From Chloroflexota bacterium (lineage in GTDB: Bacteria > Chloroflexota > UBA6077 > FW602-bin22 > CADDYW01), in assembly GCA_902810745.1 (NCBI GenBank), contig CADDYW010000027.1:1-48676 (forward strand): a stretch of DNA of 48,676 nt, in the 5' to 3' direction. The notes beneath the pieces were generated by a model, which did not search any database, had not been told where the DNA came from, and worked only from the letters and a program-made list of their open reading frames with translations. Numbering within the stretch: the first letter of the stretch is position 1; the number at the start of each line of letters is the position of its first letter. Below, in pieces: positions 31,974 through 40,276 of this stretch. The position numbers and the translations under genes are program-made.

Positions 31974-33410
31974 CTATGCCGGGGCCACCAATAGGTCATG
32001 AGCAGATTGCCACGTACGCTGGCGGGATACCCACTCACGGAGGTCCTCCGTCGCCTGGCGGGCTGCAGCCAGCGCGGCGTCGACCTGCCGTGGCGCGGTT
32101 CCGCCGATAACATCCCGCGCGCTGATTGACGCCCAGGCGTCGATCAGCCGAACATCCTCGTCGAAGAGCGGACAGACGGCGCGATACTCATCGAGTGGCA
32201 GATCAGAGAGGGTGTGTCCAGTGGCGAGGCAGCGCTGCACGATCTTCCCGACGATCGCGTGAGCCTCACGGAAAGGAACGCCTCGGACCACCAGGTAATC
32301 GGCGACATCCGTCGCCAGGCTGAACCCGGCCGCCGCGGCCTCGCGCAGACGCTCGGCGTTCACTGTTGCCGAACGGAGCATGCCAGAGGTCACGGACAGC
32401 GACGGCAGAAGCGTATCCACGGCGTCGAAAAGTGCCTCTTTGTCTTCCTGGAGATCACGGTTGTAGGTGAGGGGAAGGCCCTTCAGCGTCACCAGAAGGT
32501 GGGTCAGGTGGCCATAGACGCGGCCGACCTTTCCACGCACGAGCTCGGCGACGTCGGGGTTCTTTTTCTGGGGCATCAAGCTGCTGCCGGTCGTGAAGGA
32601 ATCGTCTAGCGTCAGGTATCCGAACTCGCTCGTCGTCCAGAGCACAATCTCCTCGGCCAGCCGAGAAAGATGTGCCATGGTGAGCGACGCGGCGGCAAGG
32701 TATTCGACCACGAAGTCGCGGTCTGCAACCGTATCCATACTGTTCCGGGTGACACCATCGAAGCCGAGCTGCTCGGCGACGAACTCGCGGTCGATCGAAT
32801 AGGGAAGACCGGCCAGGGCGCCGGCGCCAAGCGGGAGGATATTGACGCGGCGGTAGGCATCGCGGAAACGATCGGCATCACGCGAGAACATTTCGTGGTA
32901 GGCCAGCAGGTGGTGCGCGAGGAGGACGGGCTGCGCGCGCTGCAGGTGCGTGTAGCCGGGGGCGATCACATCGTGCCAATCCGTCGCGCGCTCCTGCAGC
33001 GTTGCTTGCAGGTCGGCCAGCAGGCTCACCGTATCCACGATGACCTCGCGCAGGAACAGCCGCAGGTCGAGCGCGACCTGATCGTTGCGGCTGCGCGCGG
33101 TGTGAAGCTTTCCGGCGACCGGACCGATCAGCTCCCGCAGACGCGATTCGACGTGGGTGTGAATATCTTCGAGCGCGTGATCGAAGACCATCCGCCCCTG
33201 AGCGATGTCGTCGGCGACGCGCCGAAGGCCGGCTTCGATCTGCGCGGCCTCATCGGCGCTGATGATGCCCCGACGGCCGAGCATCCGACAGTGCGCAATA
33301 CTTCCGGTGATATCCTGGCGAAAGAGCCGACGGTCGAAGTCGATCGACTGAGTGAACTCTTGAACGAGGCGATCTGGCTCCGAGCCGAAGCGACCACCCC
33401 ACAGTCTCAC
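31974..33410 (-). CDS. argH: Argininosuccinate lyase
   Basis: 478 residues, the normal length. The lyase signature GSSLMPQKKNPD is intact, and N-terminal LWGGRFG, SIDFDRRL and the HTARSRNDQVA segment with the active-site residues are present. It splits argininosuccinate into arginine and fumarate, the last step of arginine synthesis, in the cytoplasm. No other arg genes are in the window. It has its own promoter at 33566-33594 and a leader of about 150 bases. Confidence 0.97.
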   Translation of the reverse strand: MRLWGGRFGSEPDRLVQEFTQSIDFDRRLFRQDITGSIAHCRMLGRRGIISADEAAQIEAGLRRVADDIAQGRMVFDHALEDIHTHVESRLRELIGPVAGKLHTARSRNDQVALDLRLFLREVIVDTVSLLADLQATLQERATDWHDVIAPGYTHLQRAQPVLLAHHLLAYHEMFSRDADRFRDAYRRVNILPLGAGALAGLPYSIDREFVAEQLGFDGVTRNSMDTVADRDFVVEYLAAASLTMAHLSRLAEEIVLWTTSEFGYLTLDDSFTTGSSLMPQKKNPDVAELVRGKVGRVYGHLTHLLVTLKGLPLTYNRDLQEDKEALFDAVDTLLPSLSVTSGMLRSATVNAERLREAAAAGFSLATDVADYLVVRGVPFREAHAIVGKIVQRCLATGHTLSDLPLDEYRAVCPLFDEDVRLIDAWASISARDVIGGTAPRQVDAALAAARQATEDLREWVSRQRTWQSAHDLLVAPA

Positions 33411-33565
33411 TGCTACCCTCCCTGGCGGCGAAGCGCGTTCGGCTGCGATCGAAACGGCAGGCGGAGTCTCCGGTTGCTTGCCTGGCCAGTCTGATGCTGA
33501 TGGGGAGGCTTCGGGCGAAGGTGGAGCGCCCCGCCTCCCGAGAATTCGTCGCGCGATCTGTGGGG

Positions 33566-33594
33566 ATCGTACTGGACGCCTCGATCAATGTCAA
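33566..33594 (-). promoter_or_regulatory. Promoter of argH
   Basis: On the minus strand a perfect TTGACA (33594-33589) and TACGAT (33571-33566) are 17 bases apart. Confidence 0.7.
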
Positions 33595-33664
33595 ACCGTC
33601 GTGTGGCGTATCGGGGACGCGACCGCCGCTTCTCGGCAGGGCGCTGGATCGCTGGCGAAAGCGG

Positions 33665-35086
33665 TCAGCGCAGCGACGACGGGAGGATGCCGAGCTGCTC
33701 GCGGTACTTCGCGACCGTGCGACGAGCGATGACGATGCCGCGGCGCGCGAGCTCGTCGGCGATCTCTTGGTCAGTTAGCGGTGAGGTCTCGCTCGCGATC
33801 AGCTCCTTGATCACGTCCATGACGCTCAGCGAGGCGGTGAAGAAGTCGCTGAATGGGATCACCTTTCGGCTCGGGAGCATAACGTATTTGGACGCAGTCG
33901 CGCGGCTCACCGTCGACTCGTGCATGCCGAGGTGGTAGGCGACGGCAGCGCGGGTGAGTGGTTTGAGATGGCGGATACCGTTCAGCAGAAAGTCCTTCTG
34001 CGCTTCGACAATGTACTCGGTGATCTTCTGGAGTGTCTGGCGCCGCTGGTTGATGTTGGCGATGAAGAGCTTGGCGCGAGAGACATATTGCTTGATGTGG
34101 CGCTTCTCCTCTTCGGTGAATCGTTCTGGCTCGCGCTCGAGATTGGCCGCGAGCTGCTGGTAGAGCGGGGTGATCCGCAAGAAGAAGCGCTTCGACTCGA
34201 TCACCTCGACGTCGAACGTATCCTTCTCGCCCTGGGTGATAATCACGTCGGGCAGGACGATTGTCGATCGGCTCTCGGCAACACTCGGGTCGGGTGCGCC
34301 GTAGCCCTGCGCCGGGTAGGGATTGAGGCGATGCCGGATGAAATCGCTTGCCTCGGCGACCGCGTCTGGTGTGACGCCGAGCTCGTTGGCGATTTTGTTG
34401 AACTTGTGCTCGGCGAGCTCCTGGAGGTGCGACTTGACGATCTCCGTGGCGACCGGGCACCGAATGCCTTCGCTCTCCAGGTAGGCGATCTGGATCAGCA
34501 GGCACTCGCGAAGGTTGCGAGCTCCAATACCGATGGGCTCGAGGGACTGGAGCGCTGCCAGCACCCGTTCGACCGCCTCGACCGACACGTCGAGCTGGTG
34601 GGCCGCCTCCTCGACACTGCACTGGAGGTAGCCGTTATCGTTGAGATTGCCGACCAGATAGGTCGCGATGGGCATCTCCGAGGCAGGAAGCATGGTCTGG
34701 AGATCGTTGAGCAGCCGCTCGGCGAGACTCATCTGGGCCGCGACCTGGGTGAAGGGGTCGAAGTCGTCTTCGGGCGGCGACGCGGTCAGATTGAGATCGT
34801 TGATATACTCGTCGGAGCTTTCGTAGTCATTCTCGGGGCCGGTTGGCGTCGCCTTTTGCTGGCTGAGACACGCAGGACAGATACTTCCCTGCATTGGGCC
34901 GCCGCAGGCGGGGCATGTCTCCTTCTCGACCAGCTCCATGGCCGGATTCTCGGCGATCTCCTGGGCGATCGCTTGCTGGAGCTCCTGGGATGACAGCTCG
35001 AGGATGTAGCTCGCGGCGACCAGGCGCGGGGAGACCTTCATCCCCATCTGGGTCGAAGCTTCTTGGGTCAGCTCCACTGCTGGCAC
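33665..35086 (-). CDS. rpoN: RNA polymerase sigma-54 factor with inserted zinc ribbon
   Basis: 473 residues. The N-terminal activator-interacting region (about 1-52, ELSSQELQQAIAQEIAENP) is followed by an inserted zinc ribbon with Cys58, Cys61, Cys70 and Cys73 (CPACGGPMQGSICPAC), then an acidic linker, the core-binding domain, the helix-turn-helix (MHESTVSRATASKYVMLP) and an intact RpoN box (ARRTVAKYRE) near the C-terminus. It directs polymerase to -24/-12 promoters and needs an AAA+ activator; one is encoded 4 kb upstream. Region I does not normally carry a zinc ribbon. The start is a GTG at 35086 or a GTG three codons later, which is better spaced from AGGAG. Confidence 0.95.
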   Translation of the reverse strand: MPAVELTQEASTQMGMKVSPRLVAASYILELSSQELQQAIAQEIAENPAMELVEKETCPACGGPMQGSICPACLSQQKATPTGPENDYESSDEYINDLNLTASPPEDDFDPFTQVAAQMSLAERLLNDLQTMLPASEMPIATYLVGNLNDNGYLQCSVEEAAHQLDVSVEAVERVLAALQSLEPIGIGARNLRECLLIQIAYLESEGIRCPVATEIVKSHLQELAEHKFNKIANELGVTPDAVAEASDFIRHRLNPYPAQGYGAPDPSVAESRSTIVLPDVIITQGEKDTFDVEVIESKRFFLRITPLYQQLAANLEREPERFTEEEKRHIKQYVSRAKLFIANINQRRQTLQKITEYIVEAQKDFLLNGIRHLKPLTRAAVAYHLGMHESTVSRATASKYVMLPSRKVIPFSDFFTASLSVMDVIKELIASETSPLTDQEIADELARRGIVIARRTVAKYREQLGILPSSLR

Positions 35087-35193
35087 TCTCCTCTCGGCGA
35101 TGTCTGACGCCCTTGCGTGACCTGAGAAATGTCTGAAAATCGGCCTGCAAGGCCAGTTTCGAGCTGTGCCCGACTATCGCACGTGGGCTACCA

Positions 35194-35886
35194 TCAGGTA
35201 GAATGCCCGGGAAGCGCGATCATGAACCGCGTACGTGCCTCCGTCTGATGATCGATCCAGACACGTCCCTCCTGTTTCTCGATCAGCCGCCGGCAGATGT
35301 ACATGCTCAGTCCAATTGGACTGAATTCGTCCACGGGCGCGGTGTCGGTCTGACCAACCGCGCGTCGCAGCAGCGGGAGCTTGTCTTGCCGCACCACCCC
35401 GCTGGGAACCACCTCGATAATGACGTCGTCGCCCCGGTGCACGCCGATGCTCACGCGATCGCTCCCCGCGCAGTAGCGGAGGGCGGCGCTCAGCAGGAGA
35501 ACCAGAGCCCGCTCGGTGATCACCGGGTCGCACCAGGCTTTCACCTCGGCTCCTTCGTCCACCACGATCGTGGGGGACGGGTCCGGGAGCCTCAAGCGCT
35601 GTATTGCCGACCGCACAATCGTCGACACCGTGGTCTGGCGGATCTGCAGGTTCCATCGGTGCCGAAGCTGACTGAGCAAGACCAGATCGTCGATCAACGC
35701 AGAGATTCGATCGGCCTCGCTGAGCGTCGCGGTCAGGCAATCACGAACCTGGGGCGCCAGATCGGACCGTCGCAGGGCGAGCTGGCTGAAGCCCTTGATC
35801 ACGGTGATCGGGCTACGCAGGTCGTGCGCGATCATCGAGATCAGATCGCTGTCCGGGTCGTTCGGTTGCGGCGGAGACTCTTTCAT
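35194..35886 (-). CDS. Histidine-kinase-like protein with degenerate ATP-binding domain
   Basis: 230 residues. The phosphoacceptor helix is normal (MIAHDLRSPITVIKGF, His21). In the HATPase part, the N-box reads ALVLLLSAALRYC without the Asn, the G1 box DxGxG is missing (VVPSGVVRQDKL), and only the G2-like IGLSMYICRRLIEKQEG remains. It should not bind or hydrolyse ATP like a normal kinase; it may act as a phosphatase, phosphotransfer protein or docking partner. There is no input domain, membrane segment or neighbouring receiver. It lies between the BON gene (73 bases upstream) and rpoN (107 bases downstream), so the three may share a transcript. Confidence 0.85.
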   Translation of the reverse strand: MKESPPQPNDPDSDLISMIAHDLRSPITVIKGFSQLALRRSDLAPQVRDCLTATLSEADRISALIDDLVLLSQLRHRWNLQIRQTTVSTIVRSAIQRLRLPDPSPTIVVDEGAEVKAWCDPVITERALVLLLSAALRYCAGSDRVSIGVHRGDDVIIEVVPSGVVRQDKLPLLRRAVGQTDTAPVDEFSPIGLSMYICRRLIEKQEGRVWIDHQTEARTRFMIALPGHST

Positions 35887-35959
35887 GTCGTTCCAGACTG
35901 CCAGGGCTGGATCTGATGACGCAGCCGAATCCCCGGTGTGCTGCGTGCAATTTCCGTGC

Positions 35960-36772
35960 CTAAACTCCGATCACCTCCATCTCGTCGACGACGTCGACCA
36001 CCCCGGGCACCTGCCAGGCGATGTCTTCGACGAGGTCGCTATCGGCAAGTGATGGTACCACGCCGCGCAGGTGGACGATGCCGTTGCGCACGGCGACGTA
36101 GATCGGCAGGTCAGCAGTCCCGGCATCCTCTTTGAGGGCCAGGCGAACCTGACGGGCGATCTCGTCGTCGCCGGTCATCACCGAACGCGGTAGCTGCTCG
36201 AGGTCGATGGGCGCGTCGAGGGATGTCGGCGCAAACCCGCCGACGACGGTGTAGCCTCCGACCTCGCGTGGAGCGCGGTCGATCACCGGATCTGTCGGAG
36301 CGAAGAAGGGTTCGGCTTCGTCGGCGGCGATCGCCGTATCGGTGGTTCCGATCATCTCATTCAACCGGTCTTCAGTGGACCGGGCAAACGAGGTGTTGTT
36401 CAGCTCGACCTCGGCGGCGAGCTCGGGATTGGTCACGGTCCGTTCGATCGGCATCGAGCCGACGAGAGGATCGACGGTGAGACGGTTGATGACCTGCCGA
36501 ACCCCCGGAACCTGTCGAGCAAGTCGCTCGGCCGCGAGGTAGGCTTCCTCGGTGCGCACGGCACCGTCAAGGGAGACCCTGCCCTCGCGGTCGGAGGAGA
36601 GGATCAGTCCGTAGATCTGAACGGTCGAGAGGGTGGTGCGCACGCGCTCCAGGATATCTCCCGGGGACTCGGCGACCTCGGATGGGGGTGGAGCCGGAGA
36701 GTGGTGCGCACGTGGAGAGCCTCGCGACGTACCCCGCCGCGCGGGCCGATTCGGTGGATGCGAGTCCGGCAC
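35960..36772 (-). CDS. BON-domain protein, two domains
   Basis: 270 residues from a GTG at 36772 with GGGGAGG 6 bases upstream. A Pro/Arg-rich N-terminus is followed by a first BON domain (about 40-105, REGRVSLDGAVRTEEAYLAAERLA then VRQVINRLTV), an acidic linker, and a second BON domain at the C-terminus (about 205-270, VRNGIVHLRGVVPSLADSD then VVDVVDEMEV). BON domains bind phospholipid or other ligands and often sit in envelope or stress proteins. No signal peptide is visible, so the protein is probably cytoplasmic. It precedes the degenerate kinase and rpoN in the same direction. Confidence 0.85.
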   Translation of the reverse strand: MPDSHPPNRPARRGTSRGSPRAHHSPAPPPSEVAESPGDILERVRTTLSTVQIYGLILSSDREGRVSLDGAVRTEEAYLAAERLARQVPGVRQVINRLTVDPLVGSMPIERTVTNPELAAEVELNNTSFARSTEDRLNEMIGTTDTAIAADEAEPFFAPTDPVIDRAPREVGGYTVVGGFAPTSLDAPIDLEQLPRSVMTGDDEIARQVRLALKEDAGTADLPIYVAVRNGIVHLRGVVPSLADSDLVEDIAWQVPGVVDVVDEMEVIGV

Positions 36773-37004
36773 GAGATCCTCCCCGGTTCGGTCAGAACGA
36801 CACGATCGAGCAGAATCTGTGCCGACGGAGACCCACGCGCCGGCCGCGCGAGATGGACCGGTCGCGCGGCCAGTGAGATCTGCGTGCTTGATCGAGCACG
36901 GGAAAGGGATGGCGCGGCGATGCTGGCGCCCGCGAAGGGCTTGCCTGTTGTCGACCGTGACGGCGAGCGTGTCAGTGTGAGCGCCGCCAGGCTCTTCTGG
37001 TGTG

Positions 37005-37604
37005 CTAGCGGGCTCCCTTCAGGCCGGTAATGAACTCCGACGCCTGCTTGCGCGTAAGCTCGTGAGGAGACGCGCCGAACAGAGCGTGGGACCGCTCGTC
37101 GACCTCACTCTCGGTCAGGTTGTGCTGATCGCGTGCGATCGAGTAGATCGCGCGTACCTGGGCGGGCGTCGCCAGACCCGAGACCGGGGAGGTAACGCGC
37201 GGTGTTGTGGCCGGCTCCTCCGCCGCGACGCTGACGCGCCCGTCGATTGCACCGTCCGGCGCCACATCGTCGGCCTCGCCAAGCTCTTCGAAGGCCGCGA
37301 CACCCACGTTGACGGCATCGCGGAGCGCCCGCGCCTTGGCACGGGTCTCAGCCAGGCGGATCGTGCAGGTCAGCATCGCGCGAGCGACGTTGGCCGGACT
37401 GGCATCTCCGATGCCCGAGAACGTCCCGCGGTCCGTGTCCACCTCGGCATGGACGATGGCTGTCTGACCGTTCTCCTCATTCGGGACCTGCAGCAGCCGG
37501 GTTCGGATCGCACGCAGACCCTGGCTGTGTGCCAGGTCCAGCAGTCCGGCATAGAGAACGAACATGCGACCCTGGCGCTCGACAATGAACTCTCGCTTCA
37601 CCAC
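37005..37604 (-). CDS. Possible Rad52-like DNA-annealing protein
   Basis: 199 residues. The N-terminal half has a beta-rich part (MFVLYAGLLDLAHSQG, AIVHAEVDTDRGTFSGIGDA) and a helix AETRAKARALRDAVNVG resembling Rad52/DdrA-type single-strand annealing proteins. An acidic/Ala linker leads to a C-terminal module (ATPAQVRAIYSIARDQHNL, then HELTRKQASEFITGLKG) of the kind seen at the end of phage recombination proteins. A DNA-repair role is inference from these patterns; I cannot name the family firmly. It has its own promoter overlapped by a near-palindrome. No repair genes are adjacent. Confidence 0.6.
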   Translation of the reverse strand: MVKREFIVERQGRMFVLYAGLLDLAHSQGLRAIRTRLLQVPNEENGQTAIVHAEVDTDRGTFSGIGDASPANVARAMLTCTIRLAETRAKARALRDAVNVGVAAFEELGEADDVAPDGAIDGRVSVAAEEPATTPRVTSPVSGLATPAQVRAIYSIARDQHNLTESEVDERSHALFGASPHELTRKQASEFITGLKGAR

Positions 37605-37642
37605 GGCAGTACCCTCGTTTCGCGGAATGCGAACAAATGATC

Positions 37643-37658
37643 GATTCTCATGATAATC
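37643..37658 (-). promoter_or_regulatory. Near-palindromic operator over the -10 box of the Rad52-like gene
   Basis: GATTCTCATGATAATC is a 16-base palindrome with one mismatched pair (14 of 16 bases symmetric). It covers the -10 hexamer at 37650-37655. It resembles, but does not match, Fur-type boxes. A repressor bound there would block transcription. Confidence 0.5.
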
Positions 37659-37677
37659 AATCGTGGCGCAATGTCAA
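37650..37677 (-). promoter_or_regulatory. Promoter of the Rad52-like gene
   Basis: On the minus strand a perfect TTGACA (37677-37672) and TATCAT (37655-37650) are 16 bases apart, about 45 bases before the ATG. Confidence 0.62.
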
Positions 37678-37723
37678 TACTTGGGGTCAAGCGCGTGTGC
37701 CCGGAAGTGGGCCGGCTGGAGCC

Positions 37724-39118
37724 CTAATCGGGCTGCTCTCGCGCCGTGCCCGCGATTCCGTGCGCCTTCATCTTGGCGGTGAGCTGAGCGCGAGAAATGC
37801 CGAGGATCTCGGCAGCACGATCGTGGTTCCCGTCGGCCTGCCGCAGCGCGTCGAGTATCATCTGGCGTTCGACATCGGCGATCGTCTCGTGTAGCGGCGT
37901 GCGATTTCTGACCCGCTCGCTGATATCGATAATCTGACTGCGGGAGGCCGGTGTGAGCAGGAGATGCTGGCCGGTGATCACGCCTCCCTGGGAGAGAACG
38001 ACTGCCCGCTCGATGGTGTTCTCCAGCTCGCGAACGTTACCGGGCCAATCGTGGCGCATGAGTACCTCGATCGCTTCGTCGGTGATCTTGGCCGGCGGAG
38101 CACCCGGGGCGAAGCGGTGCTTGTCCAGAAAGTGCTCGACGAGGAAGGGGATGTCGTCTTTACGGTCGCGCAGTGGCGGCATCTGGATGGTGATGACGTT
38201 CAAGCGGTAGTAGAGGTCGGCGCGAAATCGACCTGCTTCGACCTCGGCCTGCAAATCCTTGTTGGTGGCGGCGATCACGCGCGTGTCGACCTTGATCGGC
38301 GTACTGCCTCCGACCCGCTCGAACTCGCGTTCCTGAAGGACCCGGAGCAGCTTCTTCTGCGTTCCAAGGGACATCTCGCCAATCTCGTCGAGGAAGATGG
38401 AGCCCTTGTGCGCGAGCTCGAACCGCCCTTTGCGCTGGGTGTAGGCACTGGTAAACGATCCCTTCTCGTGGCCGAACAGTTCACTTTCGAGCAGGGTTTC
38501 TGGGAGCGAGGCACACGCCACCTTGATCAGCGGGGCAGTCCGTCGAAGCGAGTTGACGTGAATCGTCTCCGCCACCAGCTCTTTACCGGTACCGGTTTCG
38601 CCGACGATGAGCACGGTGGCCTCGGTCCGTGCCACCTTGCCGATAGTCTTGTAGATGTCGAGCATCTGGCTGTTATGGCCGACAATGCGCTCCGAGGGAT
38701 CGCGCGCGCCGACCTGGACGCGTAGCGCTTTGACTTCTGCAGCGAGATCCTGGTACTCGAAGAAACGTTGGATCGCGACGAGGACGTCCTCGAGCTCGAA
38801 TGGCTTGGTAATGTAATCGTAGGCGCCAAGCTGAATCGCCTTGATCGCGATGTTCGAGGTACCGAACGCGGTCATCAGGACCACGGGGACGCCAAGCTCC
38901 TGCTCATTGATCCGCTGGAGGATGTCCATACCGCTGAGCTCGGGCATCCGCAGGTCCATCACCAGCAGATCAACGCCCCTCCCGTTGGAGATGATGTTCA
39001 TCACCTCCGCGCCGGTGCGGGCTTCGCTAACGGTGTACCCTTCGTTTTCCAGGAATGTTCGAAGGAGGGTGCGAATAGAGGGATCGTCGTCCGCGATGAG
39101 GATGTGGCGTTTCGACAT
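37724..39118 (-). CDS. NtrC-type sigma-54-dependent response regulator
   Basis: 464 residues from the ATG at 39118 (GAGGGG upstream). A receiver domain (1-120, phosphoacceptor Asp55 in [10 protein letters not shown]) is joined to an AAA+ domain with Walker A GETGTGKE (173-180), Walker [12 protein letters not shown] and a C-terminal Fis-type helix-turn-helix ([20 protein letters not shown]). Such proteins activate RpoN holoenzyme from upstream sites when phosphorylated. The sigma-54-contacting loop, normally GAFTGA, reads GSFTSA (220-225), with two changes. No cognate kinase is adjacent. RpoN is encoded 2.6 kb downstream on the same strand, in a separate transcript. Confidence 0.94.
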   Translation of the reverse strand: MSKRHILIADDDPSIRTLLRTFLENEGYTVSEARTGAEVMNIISNGRGVDLLVMDLRMPELSGMDILQRINEQELGVPVVLMTAFGTSNIAIKAIQLGAYDYITKPFELEDVLVAIQRFFEYQDLAAEVKALRVQVGARDPSERIVGHNSQMLDIYKTIGKVARTEATVLIVGETGTGKELVAETIHVNSLRRTAPLIKVACASLPETLLESELFGHEKGSFTSAYTQRKGRFELAHKGSIFLDEIGEMSLGTQKKLLRVLQEREFERVGGSTPIKVDTRVIAATNKDLQAEVEAGRFRADLYYRLNVITIQMPPLRDRKDDIPFLVEHFLDKHRFAPGAPPAKITDEAIEVLMRHDWPGNVRELENTIERAVVLSQGGVITGQHLLLTPASRSQIIDISERVRNRTPLHETIADVERQMILDALRQADGNHDRAAEILGISRAQLTAKMKAHGIAGTAREQPD

Positions 39119-39167
39119 TGAAACCCCTCGCACGCAGATCAACCGTCCGTCATTGGACTCGCCTTCA

Positions 39168-39196
39168 ATTATACGGTTGGCCGCCAGTAGACGCAA
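39168..39196 (-). promoter_or_regulatory. Promoter of the NtrC-type regulator
   Basis: On the minus strand TTGCGT (39196-39191) and a perfect TATAAT (39173-39168) are 17 bases apart, about 50 bases before the ATG. Confidence 0.65.
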
Positions 39197-39341
39197 ATGC
39201 TCGTGACCGAGGTATTTGTGACGCGCACGCACCCGCTGACGATCGAACGAGAGAGACGTGGCGGAGGCAATCGCTCCTGGCGGTCGCGGGATGACATCTG
39301 TCGGCGCGAACCCGTGGTGCCGCCTGCCGGGCCGGTGCGCC

Positions 39342-40175
39342 TCAACGGGCAACGTCGGGCTTCTGCCAGTTCATCAGGTGCTGGTAATCGGGATCGACCT
39401 GGAAGTTCCAGGCGCGGCTGGGGCCGGCCATGACGTTCAGGTAGTAGCAATCGTGACCGGGTGTCGCGGCAACCGGGTGATACCCCCGAGGAACAATGAC
39501 GAGATCTCCGTCACCGGGCGCCATCGTCACGTCGAGGGAACGATCCGGCGTGTAGACGCGCTGAACGGCGAAACCGGCCCGAGGCGTGATCTGGTAATAG
39601 TATGTCTCTTCGAGGTAGCTCTCGCGCGGGGGATCCTCGGTATCGTGCTTGTGGGGAGGGAAGCTGGACCAGTTACCGCCCGGCGTGTAGACCTCGACCA
39701 GAATCAGGCGCGAGGCAGGTGCGCTTGGCGGTAAAATGTGGTGAATGTAGCGGTAGGTCTGCCCCGCGCCGCGCTCCTCGGCGACGATATCTCGTGGCGA
39801 GATGAGTCGGACCTCCCCCGCCTGCGACGCCGGAGCCGCCGCGATTGCCAGGTGCAATGTGTCGAGTGCCTCCACGGTGTAGTGCTGGCCCGGAGGAAGT
39901 AGAACCGTGTGAGGTGGCTGCTTCGTCCATACGGTCTCCCGATCGCCGACGCGATCGAACCTCCGATCCCCGGCCTGGACGCGACAGTGGCCCCCGAGCA
40001 CGACGAGCGCCGTTTCGCGGTTCGCCGTGTCGCCGTCGATCCTCTGACCCGCAGCCAGGCGATACACCTGGAAGTGAAGGTACGACCAGCCCACGTCGGC
40101 AGGACTGATGGCCACGAGCAGTCCGTTCTCGGCGCGTCGCTGGCGATAGATCAAAGACTGATCACGCATCGGCAT
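39342..40175 (-). CDS. iolB: 5-deoxy-glucuronate isomerase IolB
   Basis: 277 residues, a bicupin of the IolB/KduI fold. The C-terminal cupin holds the metal ligands in FPPHKHDTEDPPRESYLEE and the family end segment LNVMAGPSRAWNFQVDPD. IolB converts 5-deoxy-glucuronate to 2-deoxy-5-keto-gluconate in myo-inositol breakdown. The other iol genes (iolC, D, E, G, J) are absent from this window, so it is either an isolated member or works with genes elsewhere. The ATG at 40175 has GGAGGGTG about 6 bases upstream. Divergent from the M20 gene with 101 bases between. Confidence 0.93.
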   Translation of the reverse strand: MPMRDQSLIYRQRRAENGLLVAISPADVGWSYLHFQVYRLAAGQRIDGDTANRETALVVLGGHCRVQAGDRRFDRVGDRETVWTKQPPHTVLLPPGQHYTVEALDTLHLAIAAAPASQAGEVRLISPRDIVAEERGAGQTYRYIHHILPPSAPASRLILVEVYTPGGNWSSFPPHKHDTEDPPRESYLEETYYYQITPRAGFAVQRVYTPDRSLDVTMAPGDGDLVIVPRGYHPVAATPGHDCYYLNVMAGPSRAWNFQVDPDYQHLMNWQKPDVAR

Positions 40176-40276
40176 CTATCACCCTCCGCCCTGGGTACGG
40201 CCATTTCTGGCAGTATACCAGCTTTGTCCAACCAGTTCGCTATAATCACAACCGACGTTACGATTCGGGAGGATCC

